Assembly: GCF_031179285.1 (NCBI RefSeq)
Contig: NZ_JAPSHY010000016.1
Location: forward strand, 1 to 64,000
Length of the DNA: 64,000 nt
DNA from: Microbacterium sp.
GTDB lineage: Bacteria; Actinomycetota; Actinomycetes; Actinomycetales; Microbacteriaceae
Direction: 5' to 3'
The position numbers were made by a program, and so were the translations under genes. Positions 1 through 7,869 of this stretch are shown here, piece after piece. The stretch's first letter is position 1, and each line of letters begins with the position of its first letter. A model generated the notes under the pieces. It was not told the DNA's origin and ran no database searches. It saw only the letters and a list, made by a program, of their open reading frames with translations.

Positions 1-1221
1 CTGCTGGATGCCGTCGACGGCGCCTCTGCGCTGAATGCCGGCTACCTGGTGCCCGCCGGTACCGTGCGCTTCGAGGTGTGCGGACGCCGGAGTGCTGCGG
101 CGTCGCCCGCCGAGTGCGAGGCCATGGTCGCCCTGGTGGCGGAGGGCATGACCGACGGTGCGCTGGGACTGTCGACCGGACTCGACTACGTACCGGGCAT
201 CTTCCAGGATGCCGACGAGATCGCGGCTCTGTGCGCGCCGGTGGCGCGCGCCGGCGGTGTGTACGTCAGTCACATGCGCGGCGGCTACGAGGCGAACACG
301 GCAGCCGGCGTGGCGGAGATGGTCGACATCTCCCGGCGTGCGTCGGCGGAAGCAGGGGCCGCCCTGCCCGTGCACGTCTCGCACCTGCACGCCGATGCCG
401 ACATCGTGCTCGAGCAGCTCGACGCCTTCGCCGCGGCCGGAGTGGATGCGACCTTCGACGCGTACCCGTACATCCGCGGCTGCACGCTGCTCGGGATGCC
501 CCTGCTGCCGCCCGAGATCTCGGCCTTGCCGGTCGACGAGATCGTCACGCTCCTCAGCGACCCGCTCGGTCGCGACGCCCTGCGCGACGCCTGCGCGCAG
601 CGCGCCTCGAACAGTCCGAGCCTCGGCCCGGAGTGGCCCGAGATGATCACGCTCGCCCACATCGCGGCGTCCGACTTCGCCTGGGCGCACGGTCTCACGC
701 TGCGCGCGGCCGCCGAACGCGCCGGCGTCGACGCGATGGACTTCGCCTTCGACCTGCTCGCCGCCTCGCGCCTGGAGAGCAGCGCGGTGATGGCCGTCCG
801 CAATCCGCGCCCGGCCACTGAACTCGCGCGCATCTTCGCCCACCCCGGCCACATCGGCGGCTCCGACGGGATCTTCGTCGGCGCGCATCCGCACCCCAGG
901 GCCGCGGGGTCGTTCGCGCGATACCTGCGCGAGTTCGTGCGCGAGCTGGGTGCGTGGACATGGGCGGATGCCGTGCACCACCTCTCCGCGCAGCCGGCGC
1001 GCCGGTTCGCGCTCGGGCGCCGAGGCGTGATCGAGCCTGGCGCGGTCGCCGATGTGCTGCTCGTCGATCCGGAGACGGTGGCGGATGGCGCCACCTACGA
1101 GCAGCCTCGCACGCTGGCGACCGGCATCGACGATGTCTTCGTCGCCGGTGTGCAGGTGCTCGCCGCGGGCGAGCTGACCGGAGCGTTGCCCGGTCGGGGT
1201 GTCCGCCGAGGGGGTGCCTGA
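1..1221 (+). CDS. N-acyl-D-amino-acid deacylase (amidohydrolase), 5' end missing
   Basis: The frame is open from base 1, so the N-terminus lies outside the window; 406 residues are visible. The family hydrolyses N-acyl-D-amino acids (D-aminoacylase) in the cytoplasm. Family-like segments seen in order are SHMRGGYEANT, HVSHLHADAD, a DAYPYIRGCTLLG stretch and a late GGSDGIFVGAHPHPR block matching the usual SDG...HPR region near the metal site. The position that is normally Lys in SHLK is His here. It overlaps the IclR gene by one base (TGATG), so the two are translationally coupled. The exact substrate is unknown; a dipeptidase or N-acyl-glutamate role is possible. Confidence 0.85.
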   Translation: MLDAVDGASALNAGYLVPAGTVRFEVCGRRSAAASPAECEAMVALVAEGMTDGALGLSTGLDYVPGIFQDADEIAALCAPVARAGGVYVSHMRGGYEANTAAGVAEMVDISRRASAEAGAALPVHVSHLHADADIVLEQLDAFAAAGVDATFDAYPYIRGCTLLGMPLLPPEISALPVDEIVTLLSDPLGRDALRDACAQRASNSPSLGPEWPEMITLAHIAASDFAWAHGLTLRAAAERAGVDAMDFAFDLLAASRLESSAVMAVRNPRPATELARIFAHPGHIGGSDGIFVGAHPHPRAAGSFARYLREFVRELGAWTWADAVHHLSAQPARRFALGRRGVIEPGAVADVLLVDPETVADGATYEQPRTLATGIDDVFVAGVQVLAAGELTGALPGRGVRRGGA

Positions 1222-1952
1222 TGTCGCAGAGCGTCACGCGCGCAGCCGGCATCCTCAGTGCGCTCGCCACCGAGCCGTCGACGGTCAACGGGCTGGCCGA
1301 GGAGTTCGGCATCCACCGCTCCACCATGTTCCGCGAGCTGCAGAGCCTCGAGCAGGTCGGATTCGTCCGCAGGCAGAGTGACGGGCGCTACGCCCTCGGC
1401 GTGCAACTCGCCGTGCTGGGAGGCGCGGCGCTCGAGCAGCTCGACCTGCGCGGCGCGGCCTTCGCGCACGTGCGCAGACTGCACCGGATCGTCGGCAACA
1501 CCGTGCATGTGGGGGCGCTGATCGGCGACGAGATCGTCTATGTCGACAAGGTCGAGGACGCCGCGGGCGTGCGCCTGTACTCCCGCGTCGGAGCGTCTGT
1601 GCTGCCCTACTGCAGCGGGATCGGAAAGGCCATCCTTGCCGAGCTGCCCGTCGATCGCCGCGACGCCGTGCTTGCCGGCTGCGACTGGCACCCGCACACG
1701 GCGAACACGCTGACCACCCGCGCCGCGCTCGACGCCGATCTCGCCCTCACCGCGCGGCGCGGATGGGCCTTCGACGATGCCGAGTTCGAAGACTTCGTCG
1801 GCTGCGTCGCCGTGCCGATCGTGACCTCCGCCGGCGTCGTCGGAGCCCTGTCACTGACGGCGCTGCGCGCCGCCCAGAACCGCACGCAGCTCGAGCAGCG
1901 CATACCCATGCTGCGAGAGACCGCCGCCGAGATCTCACACCAGCTGGGGTGA
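1221..1952 (+). CDS. IclR-family transcriptional regulator
   Basis: This 243-residue protein has the IclR layout: an N-terminal winged helix-turn-helix (about residues 5-60, with LAEEFGIHRSTMFRELQSLE) followed by an effector-binding domain (about 75-240). The ATG shares its A with the stop codon of the deacylase, which fixes the start. IclR proteins usually control the catabolic operon they sit in, so local control of D-amino-acid or acyl-amino-acid use is the likely role. The ligand cannot be read from sequence. Confidence 0.9.
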   Translation: MSQSVTRAAGILSALATEPSTVNGLAEEFGIHRSTMFRELQSLEQVGFVRRQSDGRYALGVQLAVLGGAALEQLDLRGAAFAHVRRLHRIVGNTVHVGALIGDEIVYVDKVEDAAGVRLYSRVGASVLPYCSGIGKAILAELPVDRRDAVLAGCDWHPHTANTLTTRAALDADLALTARRGWAFDDAEFEDFVGCVAVPIVTSAGVVGALSLTALRAAQNRTQLEQRIPMLRETAAEISHQLG

Positions 1953-1984
1953 AGAAGACCGAATCGAGAAGGAAAGAGAGAAAG

Positions 1985-2368
1985 ATGCCCAAGACAGGTT
2001 TCTACGCCGAAGGCGCCCCCACCCCCGCGGGCCCGTACAGCCACGGAGTCGTCGCGAACGGCTTCCTGTACACGGCCGGATTCGGCCCGCAGGACGCCGC
2101 CGACGACCACGCGATCGCCGACAACGTGGGTGACCAGACCCGCCAGGTGCTGCGCAACATCCAGCTGGTGCTCGCCGAGCACGACCTGACCATGGACGAC
2201 GTGGTGAAGGCCACCGTGCACCTGCAGGACCTCGCCGACTTCGCGGAGTTCAACGCCGCATACGAGGAGTTCTTCACGGCTCCGTTCCCGGTGCGCACCA
2301 CCGTCGGCTCGCAGCTGGCGAACATCCTCGTCGAGATCGACGTGGTCGCCGCCCTGCCCCAGGGCTGA
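1985..2368 (+). CDS. RidA-family (YjgF/YER057c/UK114) protein
   Basis: The 127-residue protein shows typical Rid features: GPYSHGV near the N-terminus, the Arg of PVRTTVGSQLA, and a C-terminal VEIDVVA strand. RidA proteins hydrolyse reactive enamine/imine intermediates released by PLP enzymes and flavin oxidases. The ATG follows a purine-rich GGAAAGAGAG ribosome site, 32 bp after the IclR gene. Placement after a D-aminoacylase suggests it clears imines formed when released D-amino acids are oxidised or deaminated; that link is inference. Confidence 0.85.
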   Translation: MPKTGFYAEGAPTPAGPYSHGVVANGFLYTAGFGPQDAADDHAIADNVGDQTRQVLRNIQLVLAEHDLTMDDVVKATVHLQDLADFAEFNAAYEEFFTAPFPVRTTVGSQLANILVEIDVVAALPQG

Positions 2369-2405
2369 CCCCGGGCGGCGACGACGCCTGAGCAGGTCGC
2401 GCAGG

Positions 2406-2450
2406 GCGTCGCCCCGGATGCTGAGCACACCGCAGCATCCGGGGCGACGC
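2406..2450 (+). terminator. Strong hairpin after the RidA gene
   Basis: Perfect 18-bp inverted repeat (2406-2423 with 2433-2450) around a 9-base loop, 38 bp past the RidA stop. There is no T-run, as is common for high-GC actinobacterial terminators. Confidence 0.75.
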
Positions 2451-2525
2451 ATTCACCCATGCAGGCTGCGTCTGCGCCGCCGCAACCCCCTTTCGCGTTT
2501 CGAAGGCGCGCGTACCCTGACGAGC

Positions 2526-3992
2526 ATGGACGGGATCGCGGCTGTCGATTTCGGGTTCGCGCGGGAGGTGCTGCAGCGGGGCATCGCGGCGTTGTACCTC
2601 GTCGCGTTCCTGTCGACGCTGAACCAGTTCCGCGCGCTGGCGGGTGAGAGAGGGCTGCTTCCCGCCCCCGCGCTGCTCGACTGGGTCGCCGCCCGCACGG
2701 AGCGCAAACGGATGCTGCATCCGACCCTGTTCCGCCATATCCGCTACACCGACCGCAGGCTCGCGGTGCTGTGCTGGGCGGGCATCATCGTCGCGGCATC
2801 CCTCGTGCTCGGCCTGCCGCAGCTGGGCCCGCCGTGGCTGCCGATGCTGCTGTTCCTCGCCCTCTGGCTCGGCTATATGTCAGTGGTCAGCATCGGCCAG
2901 ACCTTCTATTCGTTCGGGTGGGAGATGCTCCTGCTCGAGGCGGGGTTCCTTGCGGCGTTCCTCGGCTCGAACGACCAGCCTCCGCCGACGGTGGTCATCG
3001 TGCTGTTCTGGTGGCTGCTGTTCCGCCTGGAGTTCGGCGCCGGCATGATCAAGATCCGCGGCGGCCGCGAGTGGCGCGACCTCACCGCGCTGATGTACCA
3101 CCACGAGACGCAGCCGATGCCGGGGCCGCTCAGCCGGCAGGCCCACCTGCTGCCGCGATGGATCCATCGGGTCGAGGTGGTCGGCAATCATTTCGCGCAG
3201 CTGGTCGTTCCCTTCTTCCTCTTCGCGCCGCTGCTGTCGCTGTGGATCGACGGACCGGTGCCGCAGTGGATCGGTGCCGTGGCGGGCGGCATCGTCATCG
3301 CGACGCAGGTCTGGCTGGTGATCACCGGCAACTTCGCGTGGCTGAACTGGGCGACGATCGTGATCGGATTCTCGGCGATCGGCCTGCCGGGGATCGGCAG
3401 CACCTCTGCGACGGATGGGCCGTGGCCTGGCATCCCGCTGTACTGGCTCGTGATCACCTGTGCCGTCGGACTGCTGTATGTCGTGGTCAGCTGGCCGGCG
3501 GTCCGCAACCTGTTCGCGCGCCGCCAGCTCATGAACGCGAGCTTCAACCGTTGGCAGCTGGCGAACGCCTACGGCGCCTTCGGCACGGTGACCAAGCACC
3601 GCGTCGAGATCGTCGTCGAGGGAACGGTCGATGAGGATCCGGATGCCGCGGACTGGCGAGAGTACGAATTCAAGGGCAAGCCCGGCGATGTACGCCGCAT
3701 CCCGCGGCAGTTCGCGCCGTACCATCTGCGGCTCGACTGGCTCATGTGGTTCCTGCCTCTCGGCCACTCGCTCGACGACTGGTTCACGGTCTTCGTCATC
3801 CGGCTGCTCGAGGCGGATGCGCCGACGCTGGCGCTGCTGCGCGACGACCCGTTCAGGGGGGAGCGGCCGCGGTGGGTGCGTGCGGTGTCGTACCGCTACC
3901 GGTTCGCGACGCGAGCCGAGCGCCGTGCGGAGGGCGTCCGCTGGGTGCGCACCGGGCGCCGCGTGATCCTCGGGCCCGCCGCGCTGCGGTGA
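2526..3992 (+). CDS. Lipase maturation factor-like membrane protein
   Basis: A 488-residue polytopic membrane protein. It has many hydrophobic helices across residues 15-330, then a soluble C-terminal domain. The segment around residues 170-205 (LEFGAGMIKIRGG, W-R-DLTAL, HHETQPMP) is the conserved core of the lipase maturation factor (LMF1-like) family. In animals LMF1 helps secreted lipases fold in the ER; the bacterial role is undefined. It stands alone behind the terminator. The ATG at 2526 has only a weak ribosome site. Confidence 0.8.
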   Translation: MDGIAAVDFGFAREVLQRGIAALYLVAFLSTLNQFRALAGERGLLPAPALLDWVAARTERKRMLHPTLFRHIRYTDRRLAVLCWAGIIVAASLVLGLPQLGPPWLPMLLFLALWLGYMSVVSIGQTFYSFGWEMLLLEAGFLAAFLGSNDQPPPTVVIVLFWWLLFRLEFGAGMIKIRGGREWRDLTALMYHHETQPMPGPLSRQAHLLPRWIHRVEVVGNHFAQLVVPFFLFAPLLSLWIDGPVPQWIGAVAGGIVIATQVWLVITGNFAWLNWATIVIGFSAIGLPGIGSTSATDGPWPGIPLYWLVITCAVGLLYVVVSWPAVRNLFARRQLMNASFNRWQLANAYGAFGTVTKHRVEIVVEGTVDEDPDAADWREYEFKGKPGDVRRIPRQFAPYHLRLDWLMWFLPLGHSLDDWFTVFVIRLLEADAPTLALLRDDPFRGERPRWVRAVSYRYRFATRAERRAEGVRWVRTGRRVILGPAALR

Positions 3993-4032
3993 GCGGCGGT
4001 CAGCTGCTGTTCCAGACCAGCGAGACGACGCA

Positions 4033-4993
4033 TCAATTGACCTTCGCGCGGGTCGCGTCCGCCGAGTACGCCCAGAGCTCGTTGGCAGAATCGGTGTCGA
4101 TCGCCCAGGCGGCGACCCCGCCCGGGGCGCCCTCTTTCGCAAGCGGGGCGATGTCGCAGTCTTCGCAGTATTCGCCCCCACGGCCCTCGAGCAGGGGGGA
4201 CGTCGCCGCCCAGACAGCGGTCGCGGCGCCCTGGGCAGGGGTCTTGAACTCCGGGGACGGTACGCCGTCGCCGTCGATCCATCTCATCTCGATCTGCTGA
4301 TCGCGCGGGATGTGTCGTTGCAACGGGGTGATGATGCTACCGGGCTGGACGGAGAACGCGCGGACCCCGAGCGAACGACCTACTGAGTCCAGCTGCACGG
4401 CGAAGAGGACGTTGGCCGTCTTGGACTGCCCATAAGCGACCCACGGGTCGTACTCGCGGCGAGTGAAGTGGATGTCATCCCAGCGGATGGGCGAAATGGC
4501 ATGCGCCCCAGACGAGACTGAAACGACACGCGCGCCTCCCGTATCGAACGCGGGCATAAGGAGATCGACGAGTGCGAAGTGGCCGAGGTGGTTGATGGCG
4601 AACTGGGATTCCCACCCCGGGCCAACCCGGGTGAGCGGGTTCGCCATGACGCCCGCGCTGTTGATGACAAGGCCGATGGTCGTTCCTCTGTCGACCACTC
4701 CTCGCGCGAACGAGCGGACAGAGTCGAGATCGGACAGGTCCATTGCGACGACCTCCACTCCCGGCACGGTCGCGAGGGTTTGCGCGGGCGAGCTCCGGGC
4801 GCCGGGCCGGCACAATCACTCCGGCGCCCGCCGCGGCCAGAGCGGAGGTGGCTGCGCGGCCCAGCCCGGAGTAGCCCCCGGTGACGATCGCCGTCGTTCC
4901 GGTCAGGTCGATTCCGGCGAGCACATCGTGAGTGGTGGTGGCACCCCCGAAGCCGGTTCCGAGGGGCTGCTGGTTCAGATCTGGAGCTGTCAT
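4033..4993 (-). pseudogene. Short-chain dehydrogenase/reductase with a +1 frameshift
   Basis: Read from 4993 the frame gives MTAPDLNQQPLG and a Rossmann TGGYSGLG, then PARRPEL. The rest (AQTLATVPGVEVV, VINSAGVMA, and the catalytic AYGQSK) is in the next frame to the stop at 4033. The two frames join if one C is removed from the CCC run at 4786-4788 (GGG on the plus strand), giving an intact protein of about 319 residues close to the retinol dehydrogenase/protochlorophyllide reductase-like SDRs. So it is either a real broken gene or a base-call error. It is divergent from the MerR gene and sits behind a MerR-type promoter. Confidence 0.8.
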
Positions 4994-5000
4994 GGCCCCC

Positions 5001-5031
5001 ACGGTAAGATCTAGAGCCAACTCTAGGTCAA
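5001..5031 (-). promoter_or_regulatory. MerR-type promoter and operator for the dehydrogenase
   Basis: On the minus strand TTGACC (5031-5026) and TACCGT (5006-5001) are separated by 19 bp, the over-long spacer typical of MerR-activated promoters. A dyad CTAGAG-N4-CTCTAG (5011-5026) fills that spacer. The -10 element ends only 7 bases before the ATG at 4993, so the transcript would be leaderless or nearly so. Confidence 0.7.
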
Positions 5032-5059
5032 GCACTTTGAATCCGGATCGAGCGAACCC

Positions 5060-5497
5060 ATGTCCGATGCGGGCGGCCCCCTTTCCGTCCCAGCCGTCTC
5101 CTCGAACGCGTGGAGCATCGGCGGCGTCGCCATCGCGACAGGGCTCAGCGTTCACGCCATTCGTTTCTTCGAGCGCGAAGGACTGCTCCTGCGCGACATC
5201 CCCCGCAACGCGGGACGCCATCGCGTCTTCACACCGGCGGACGTCCAATGGTTGACCCTGGTGAATCGCCTGCGTGCGTCGGAGATGCCGTTGGCCCGTA
5301 TCAGAGACTTCGTCGACCTAGTCCGGTCCGGGCCCGGAAACGAACAGGAGCGCCTCGACCTGCTCGAGGCGCACGAGCGTGCGGTCCGCGAGAGGATCGC
5401 TGAACTCGAGGACTGCCTCGAGATAATCGAGGGCAAGGTCGCTACGTACCAACGACATCTTCTCGACGGCACCGTCCACGGTGTCTGGGCGCCTTGA
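5060..5497 (+). CDS. MerR-family transcriptional regulator
   Basis: A 145-residue MerR protein: N-terminal winged helix with WSIGGVAIATGLSVHAIRFFEREGLL (residues about 18-45) and AGRHRVFTPADVQWL, then a dimerising helix to about 130. No metal-binding cysteine pair is seen, so an organic or redox signal is more likely than a metal. It is divergent from the dehydrogenase, whose promoter has the matching MerR spacer dyad. Small MerR proteins beside SDR genes often sense electrophiles or quinones, but the inducer here is unknown. Confidence 0.88.
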   Translation: MSDAGGPLSVPAVSSNAWSIGGVAIATGLSVHAIRFFEREGLLLRDIPRNAGRHRVFTPADVQWLTLVNRLRASEMPLARIRDFVDLVRSGPGNEQERLDLLEAHERAVRERIAELEDCLEIIEGKVATYQRHLLDGTVHGVWAP

Positions 5498-5583
5498 CCT
5501 GTTCTTGACCCTCTTGAGCGTCGGAACGAATGCGTCCAGATCGGTCAAGCCATTCCTGCCGCGTGCAGGTCTCATGAAGTGCG

Positions 5584-6000
5584 ATGTCATCGACACGAGT
5601 CCTGCTGACGGCAAAGATCGAGCACATGAGAAAACGCATCGTGGAGGTAGTCATTGGTGAACTGATCGGACGGGGAAACGTTGACGCGGTAGAGCCGTGG
5701 CTGAGGGACGATTTCGTCGACCACGGGCCTGGCATCGTCGCCGCCAGCAAGTCGGAGTGGCTGGCCAAGGCGCGAGCGCTGCCACTCACCGGATTCAAGA
5801 TCGAGATTCACAGTTTGCACGAGGCCGGCGAGGACGTCACGATGCTCTCGCGGCGTTGGGTGCCCGCCCTGGAGGGGTGGATCGCCGTTGTCGACATCTT
5901 CCGTTTCAAGGACGGCGCGATCGCGGAGCATGCAGAAGTGTTCCAGCCGACAGCGGCTCCCGATGGCGTCTCTCGCCTGGGAAAGCTCGTGCCTTGGTAG
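5584..6000 (+). CDS. SnoaL-like / NTF2-fold protein
   Basis: The 138-residue ORF has the NTF2-like cone-fold pattern of SnoaL-type proteins: an N-terminal helix (VVIGELIGRGNVDAVEPWL), DDFVDHGP, and late strands WIAVVDIFRFKDGAIAEHAEVFQ. Such proteins are small polyketide-cyclase-like or binding proteins; none can be assigned a substrate here. The ATG at 5626 (MRKRIVEVV) fits the family length better than 5584, and neither has a clear ribosome site. Its stop overlaps the TTG start of the XRE gene. Confidence 0.72.
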   Translation: MSSTRVLLTAKIEHMRKRIVEVVIGELIGRGNVDAVEPWLRDDFVDHGPGIVAASKSEWLAKARALPLTGFKIEIHSLHEAGEDVTMLSRRWVPALEGWIAVVDIFRFKDGAIAEHAEVFQPTAAPDGVSRLGKLVPW

Positions 6001-6800
6001 CGGCAGGGGAACTGCTGCGTGAGTGGCGCTTGCGAAGGCGCATGTCCCAGATGGAGCTCGCTCACTCGATCGACGTTTCTCCCAGACACGTCAGCCTGGT
6101 CGAAACAGGAAAAGCGACGCCCAGTCCGTCCATGCTGCTCCGACTTGCCGCCGGCCTCGACGTGCCCCTACGAAACCGCAATCAGTTGCTCCTCGCCGCT
6201 GGCTATGCTCCGCGCTACCCCGAGCGTGAGATCGGCGCCGAGGAGTTGGAGCGCGCGTACCAGGCGGTGGTTGATGTACTCAGTGCGCACGAGCCGTATC
6301 CGGCTCTCGTCATCGACCGGCGCTGGAACATCGTTTTGATGAATCGCGCTCTCGGGCCATTCCTCACTGGTGTTGCTCCCGGGTTGCTGGGGCCGCCCGC
6401 AAACTGGGTTCGCCTCGGGCTGCATCCGCACGGCTTAGCGCCGCGCATTGTAAATCTCTCTCAAGTACGTGCACTGCTTCAAGCGCGCATTGCGAGGCAA
6501 CTGGCTGCCGCACCCGATCCGGAAGTTCAGGCGCTTTACGACGAGTTCTTCGGGAGTCTTAGTGGGGTCGAAGTAGCTGCTGCCCCGATCGAGTCGGAGA
6601 TCGCGATACCGATGATCGTCACCCACGGCAGCCACCAGCTCAAGCTGTTTTCGACGATCACGACCTTCGGGACCCCGCAAGACGTGACACTCGAAGAGAT
6701 CTCGATTGAGTTGTACTACCCGGCGGACCACCGAACGGCGGATCTTCTCCGAAGTTCCACGCTCCACGACATTCAACCGCAACCGGGCGAAGGCACTTAG
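5994..6800 (+). CDS. XRE-family regulator with MmyB-like ligand domain
   Basis: A 268-residue protein with an N-terminal helix-turn-helix (about residues 8-65; MSQMELAHSIDVSPRHVSLV) and a C-terminal PAS-like MmyB/MLTR ligand-binding domain (about 95-260; IDRRWNIVLMNRAL, PDPEVQALYDEF). No ATG keeps the whole DNA-binding domain, so I place the start at TTG 5994, which overlaps the SnoaL gene by 7 bases and implies coupling. Members usually control neighbouring dehydrogenase or SnoaL-type genes. Confidence 0.82.
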   Translation: MVAAGELLREWRLRRRMSQMELAHSIDVSPRHVSLVETGKATPSPSMLLRLAAGLDVPLRNRNQLLLAAGYAPRYPEREIGAEELERAYQAVVDVLSAHEPYPALVIDRRWNIVLMNRALGPFLTGVAPGLLGPPANWVRLGLHPHGLAPRIVNLSQVRALLQARIARQLAAAPDPEVQALYDEFFGSLSGVEVAAAPIESEIAIPMIVTHGSHQLKLFSTITTFGTPQDVTLEEISIELYYPADHRTADLLRSSTLHDIQPQPGEGT

Positions 6801-6847
6801 GCTGGGCCAGATGTCGCGGTGCCCTGGTGCGCGACGGTTTCGGGTCA

Positions 6848-6923
6848 ACTTCTGCGGCCGATCCCAACTCTTGCGGCCAAGATCGCAGCCGTGGCCGCAG
6901 AAGTCAGAGATGGCCGCGGAAGT
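6848..6923. repeat. ACTTCTGCGGCC inverted repeat element, copy A (19-bp period)
   Basis: Two direct units (6848-6859 and 6867-6878, the second with a TC/CT change) face two inverted units (6893-6904 and 6912-6923). Both pairs are spaced by exactly 19 bp. The arms can fold into a two-tier hairpin with a 14-base loop. It lies between the XRE gene and the DHFR-like gene and is related to copy B at 7615-7691. Confidence 0.85.
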
Positions 6924-7008
6924 TCGAGGCGTCCTATGTCGATTCCGTGGATTTCTGTTCGACGTCATGATGAGAGGGTCGAACAGCGACCTGGAGCAGG
7001 AGCACGAA

Positions 7009-7581
7009 ATGACTCGCGAACTCGTCTACACCGGATTCATCACCGCCGACGGCATCGTCGACTCCCCCGGCGGTGTGGTCGAAGGCCACCCGAGCGGCGG
7101 CTGGGTGTTCCGCACTCCGTTCGACCCCGACGCGTATTCCCTCAAGGGCGAGGAACTGGCCGACACCACGGCGCTGCTGTTCGGCCGTCGCAGCTACGAG
7201 GCGTTCGCCCCGATGTGGCGGGAGTCCGAGGATCACGCCGCCTATCGCGATCTGCCGAAGTACGTCGTGTCGACGACACTCACCGAAGACGAGGTGCTCG
7301 ACGGCTGGGGAGAGACCCGCATCCTGCGCTCGACCGACGAGGTAGCGGCCCTGCGCGACGGTGAGGGCGGCGGCATCTTCATCCACGGCAGTGCAGAGCT
7401 CGGTCGACACCTCGGCGAGGCCGATCTCATCGATCGCTACAACCTGCTGGTGTTTCCGGTGCTGCTCGGCTCGGGAAAGACCATCTTCCCGCCGGCGCAG
7501 CGCGCCCAGCAGCTTACGCTGCGCGAATCGGCTGCGTACGCCAATGGCGTCGTCAAGGTCATCTACGACGTAAACCACTGA
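7009..7581 (+). CDS. Dihydrofolate reductase (RibD C-terminal) family protein
   Basis: A 190-residue protein of the DHFR/RibD-C reductase fold: early VYTGFITADGIVDSPGG, central ALLFGRRSYEAFAPMW (nucleotide-binding loop), GGIFIHGSAELGRHL and a late LLVFPVLLGSGKTIFP. Family members use NADPH, but most stand-alone ones are of unknown substrate and are not folate enzymes. AGGAG at 6998-7002 sits 6 bases before this ATG, which favours it over the in-frame ATGs at 6967 and 6970. The gene is bracketed by the two ACTTCTGCGGCC elements. Confidence 0.85.
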   Translation: MTRELVYTGFITADGIVDSPGGVVEGHPSGGWVFRTPFDPDAYSLKGEELADTTALLFGRRSYEAFAPMWRESEDHAAYRDLPKYVVSTTLTEDEVLDGWGETRILRSTDEVAALRDGEGGGIFIHGSAELGRHLGEADLIDRYNLLVFPVLLGSGKTIFPPAQRAQQLTLRESAAYANGVVKVIYDVNH

Positions 7582-7614
7582 CATCGTTCGGCCGCGGGGG
7601 CCTCGGTTCCCTCA

Positions 7615-7691
7615 ACTTCTGCGGCCGATTCCCACTTCTGCGGCCAGAAATACCTCTTTTGGCCGCAGAAGTTCGGGATGGCCGCAGAAGT
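7615..7691. repeat. ACTTCTGCGGCC inverted repeat element, copy B (19-bp period)
   Basis: Perfect 12-mers at 7615-7626 and 7634-7645 face perfect inverted copies at 7661-7672 and 7680-7691. Spacing within each pair is 19 bp, and a 15-base loop separates the sets. It lies just past the DHFR-like stop and before the exporter leader. Likely effects include transcription termination in either direction; the origin may be a mobile REP-like unit. Confidence 0.88.
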
Positions 7692-7723
7692 TCGAAGCTC
7701 CGGCATGTCGACCGGCCGGCCGG

Positions 7724-7847
7724 TATGCTGTCGGTCGTGAGTCCTGAGGCAGACAGACGCTAAATCGCGGGTCGAGTCGCACATCGTGCGCTCCCCGCAT
7801 CTCGTCGACCCTTCATCACTCCGTCGCGCCCCCCGGGTGACGCGACG
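7724..7847 (+). promoter_or_regulatory. Putative leader-peptide attenuator of the drug exporter
   Basis: A -10-like TATGCT (7724-7729; no good -35) is followed 7 bases later by a nine-codon ORF, GTG at 7737 to TAA at 7763, encoding MSPEADRR. After it come two stem-loops: 7769-7775 with 7805-7811, and 7822-7828 with 7841-7847. The exporter ATG is at 7870. This resembles the translational attenuators described for cmlA-type chloramphenicol exporters, whose leader ends in Asn-Ala-Asp-Lys. The leader being translated is an inference. Confidence 0.5.
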
Positions 7848-7869
7848 CCGTACGTCTGGATGCTTCACC

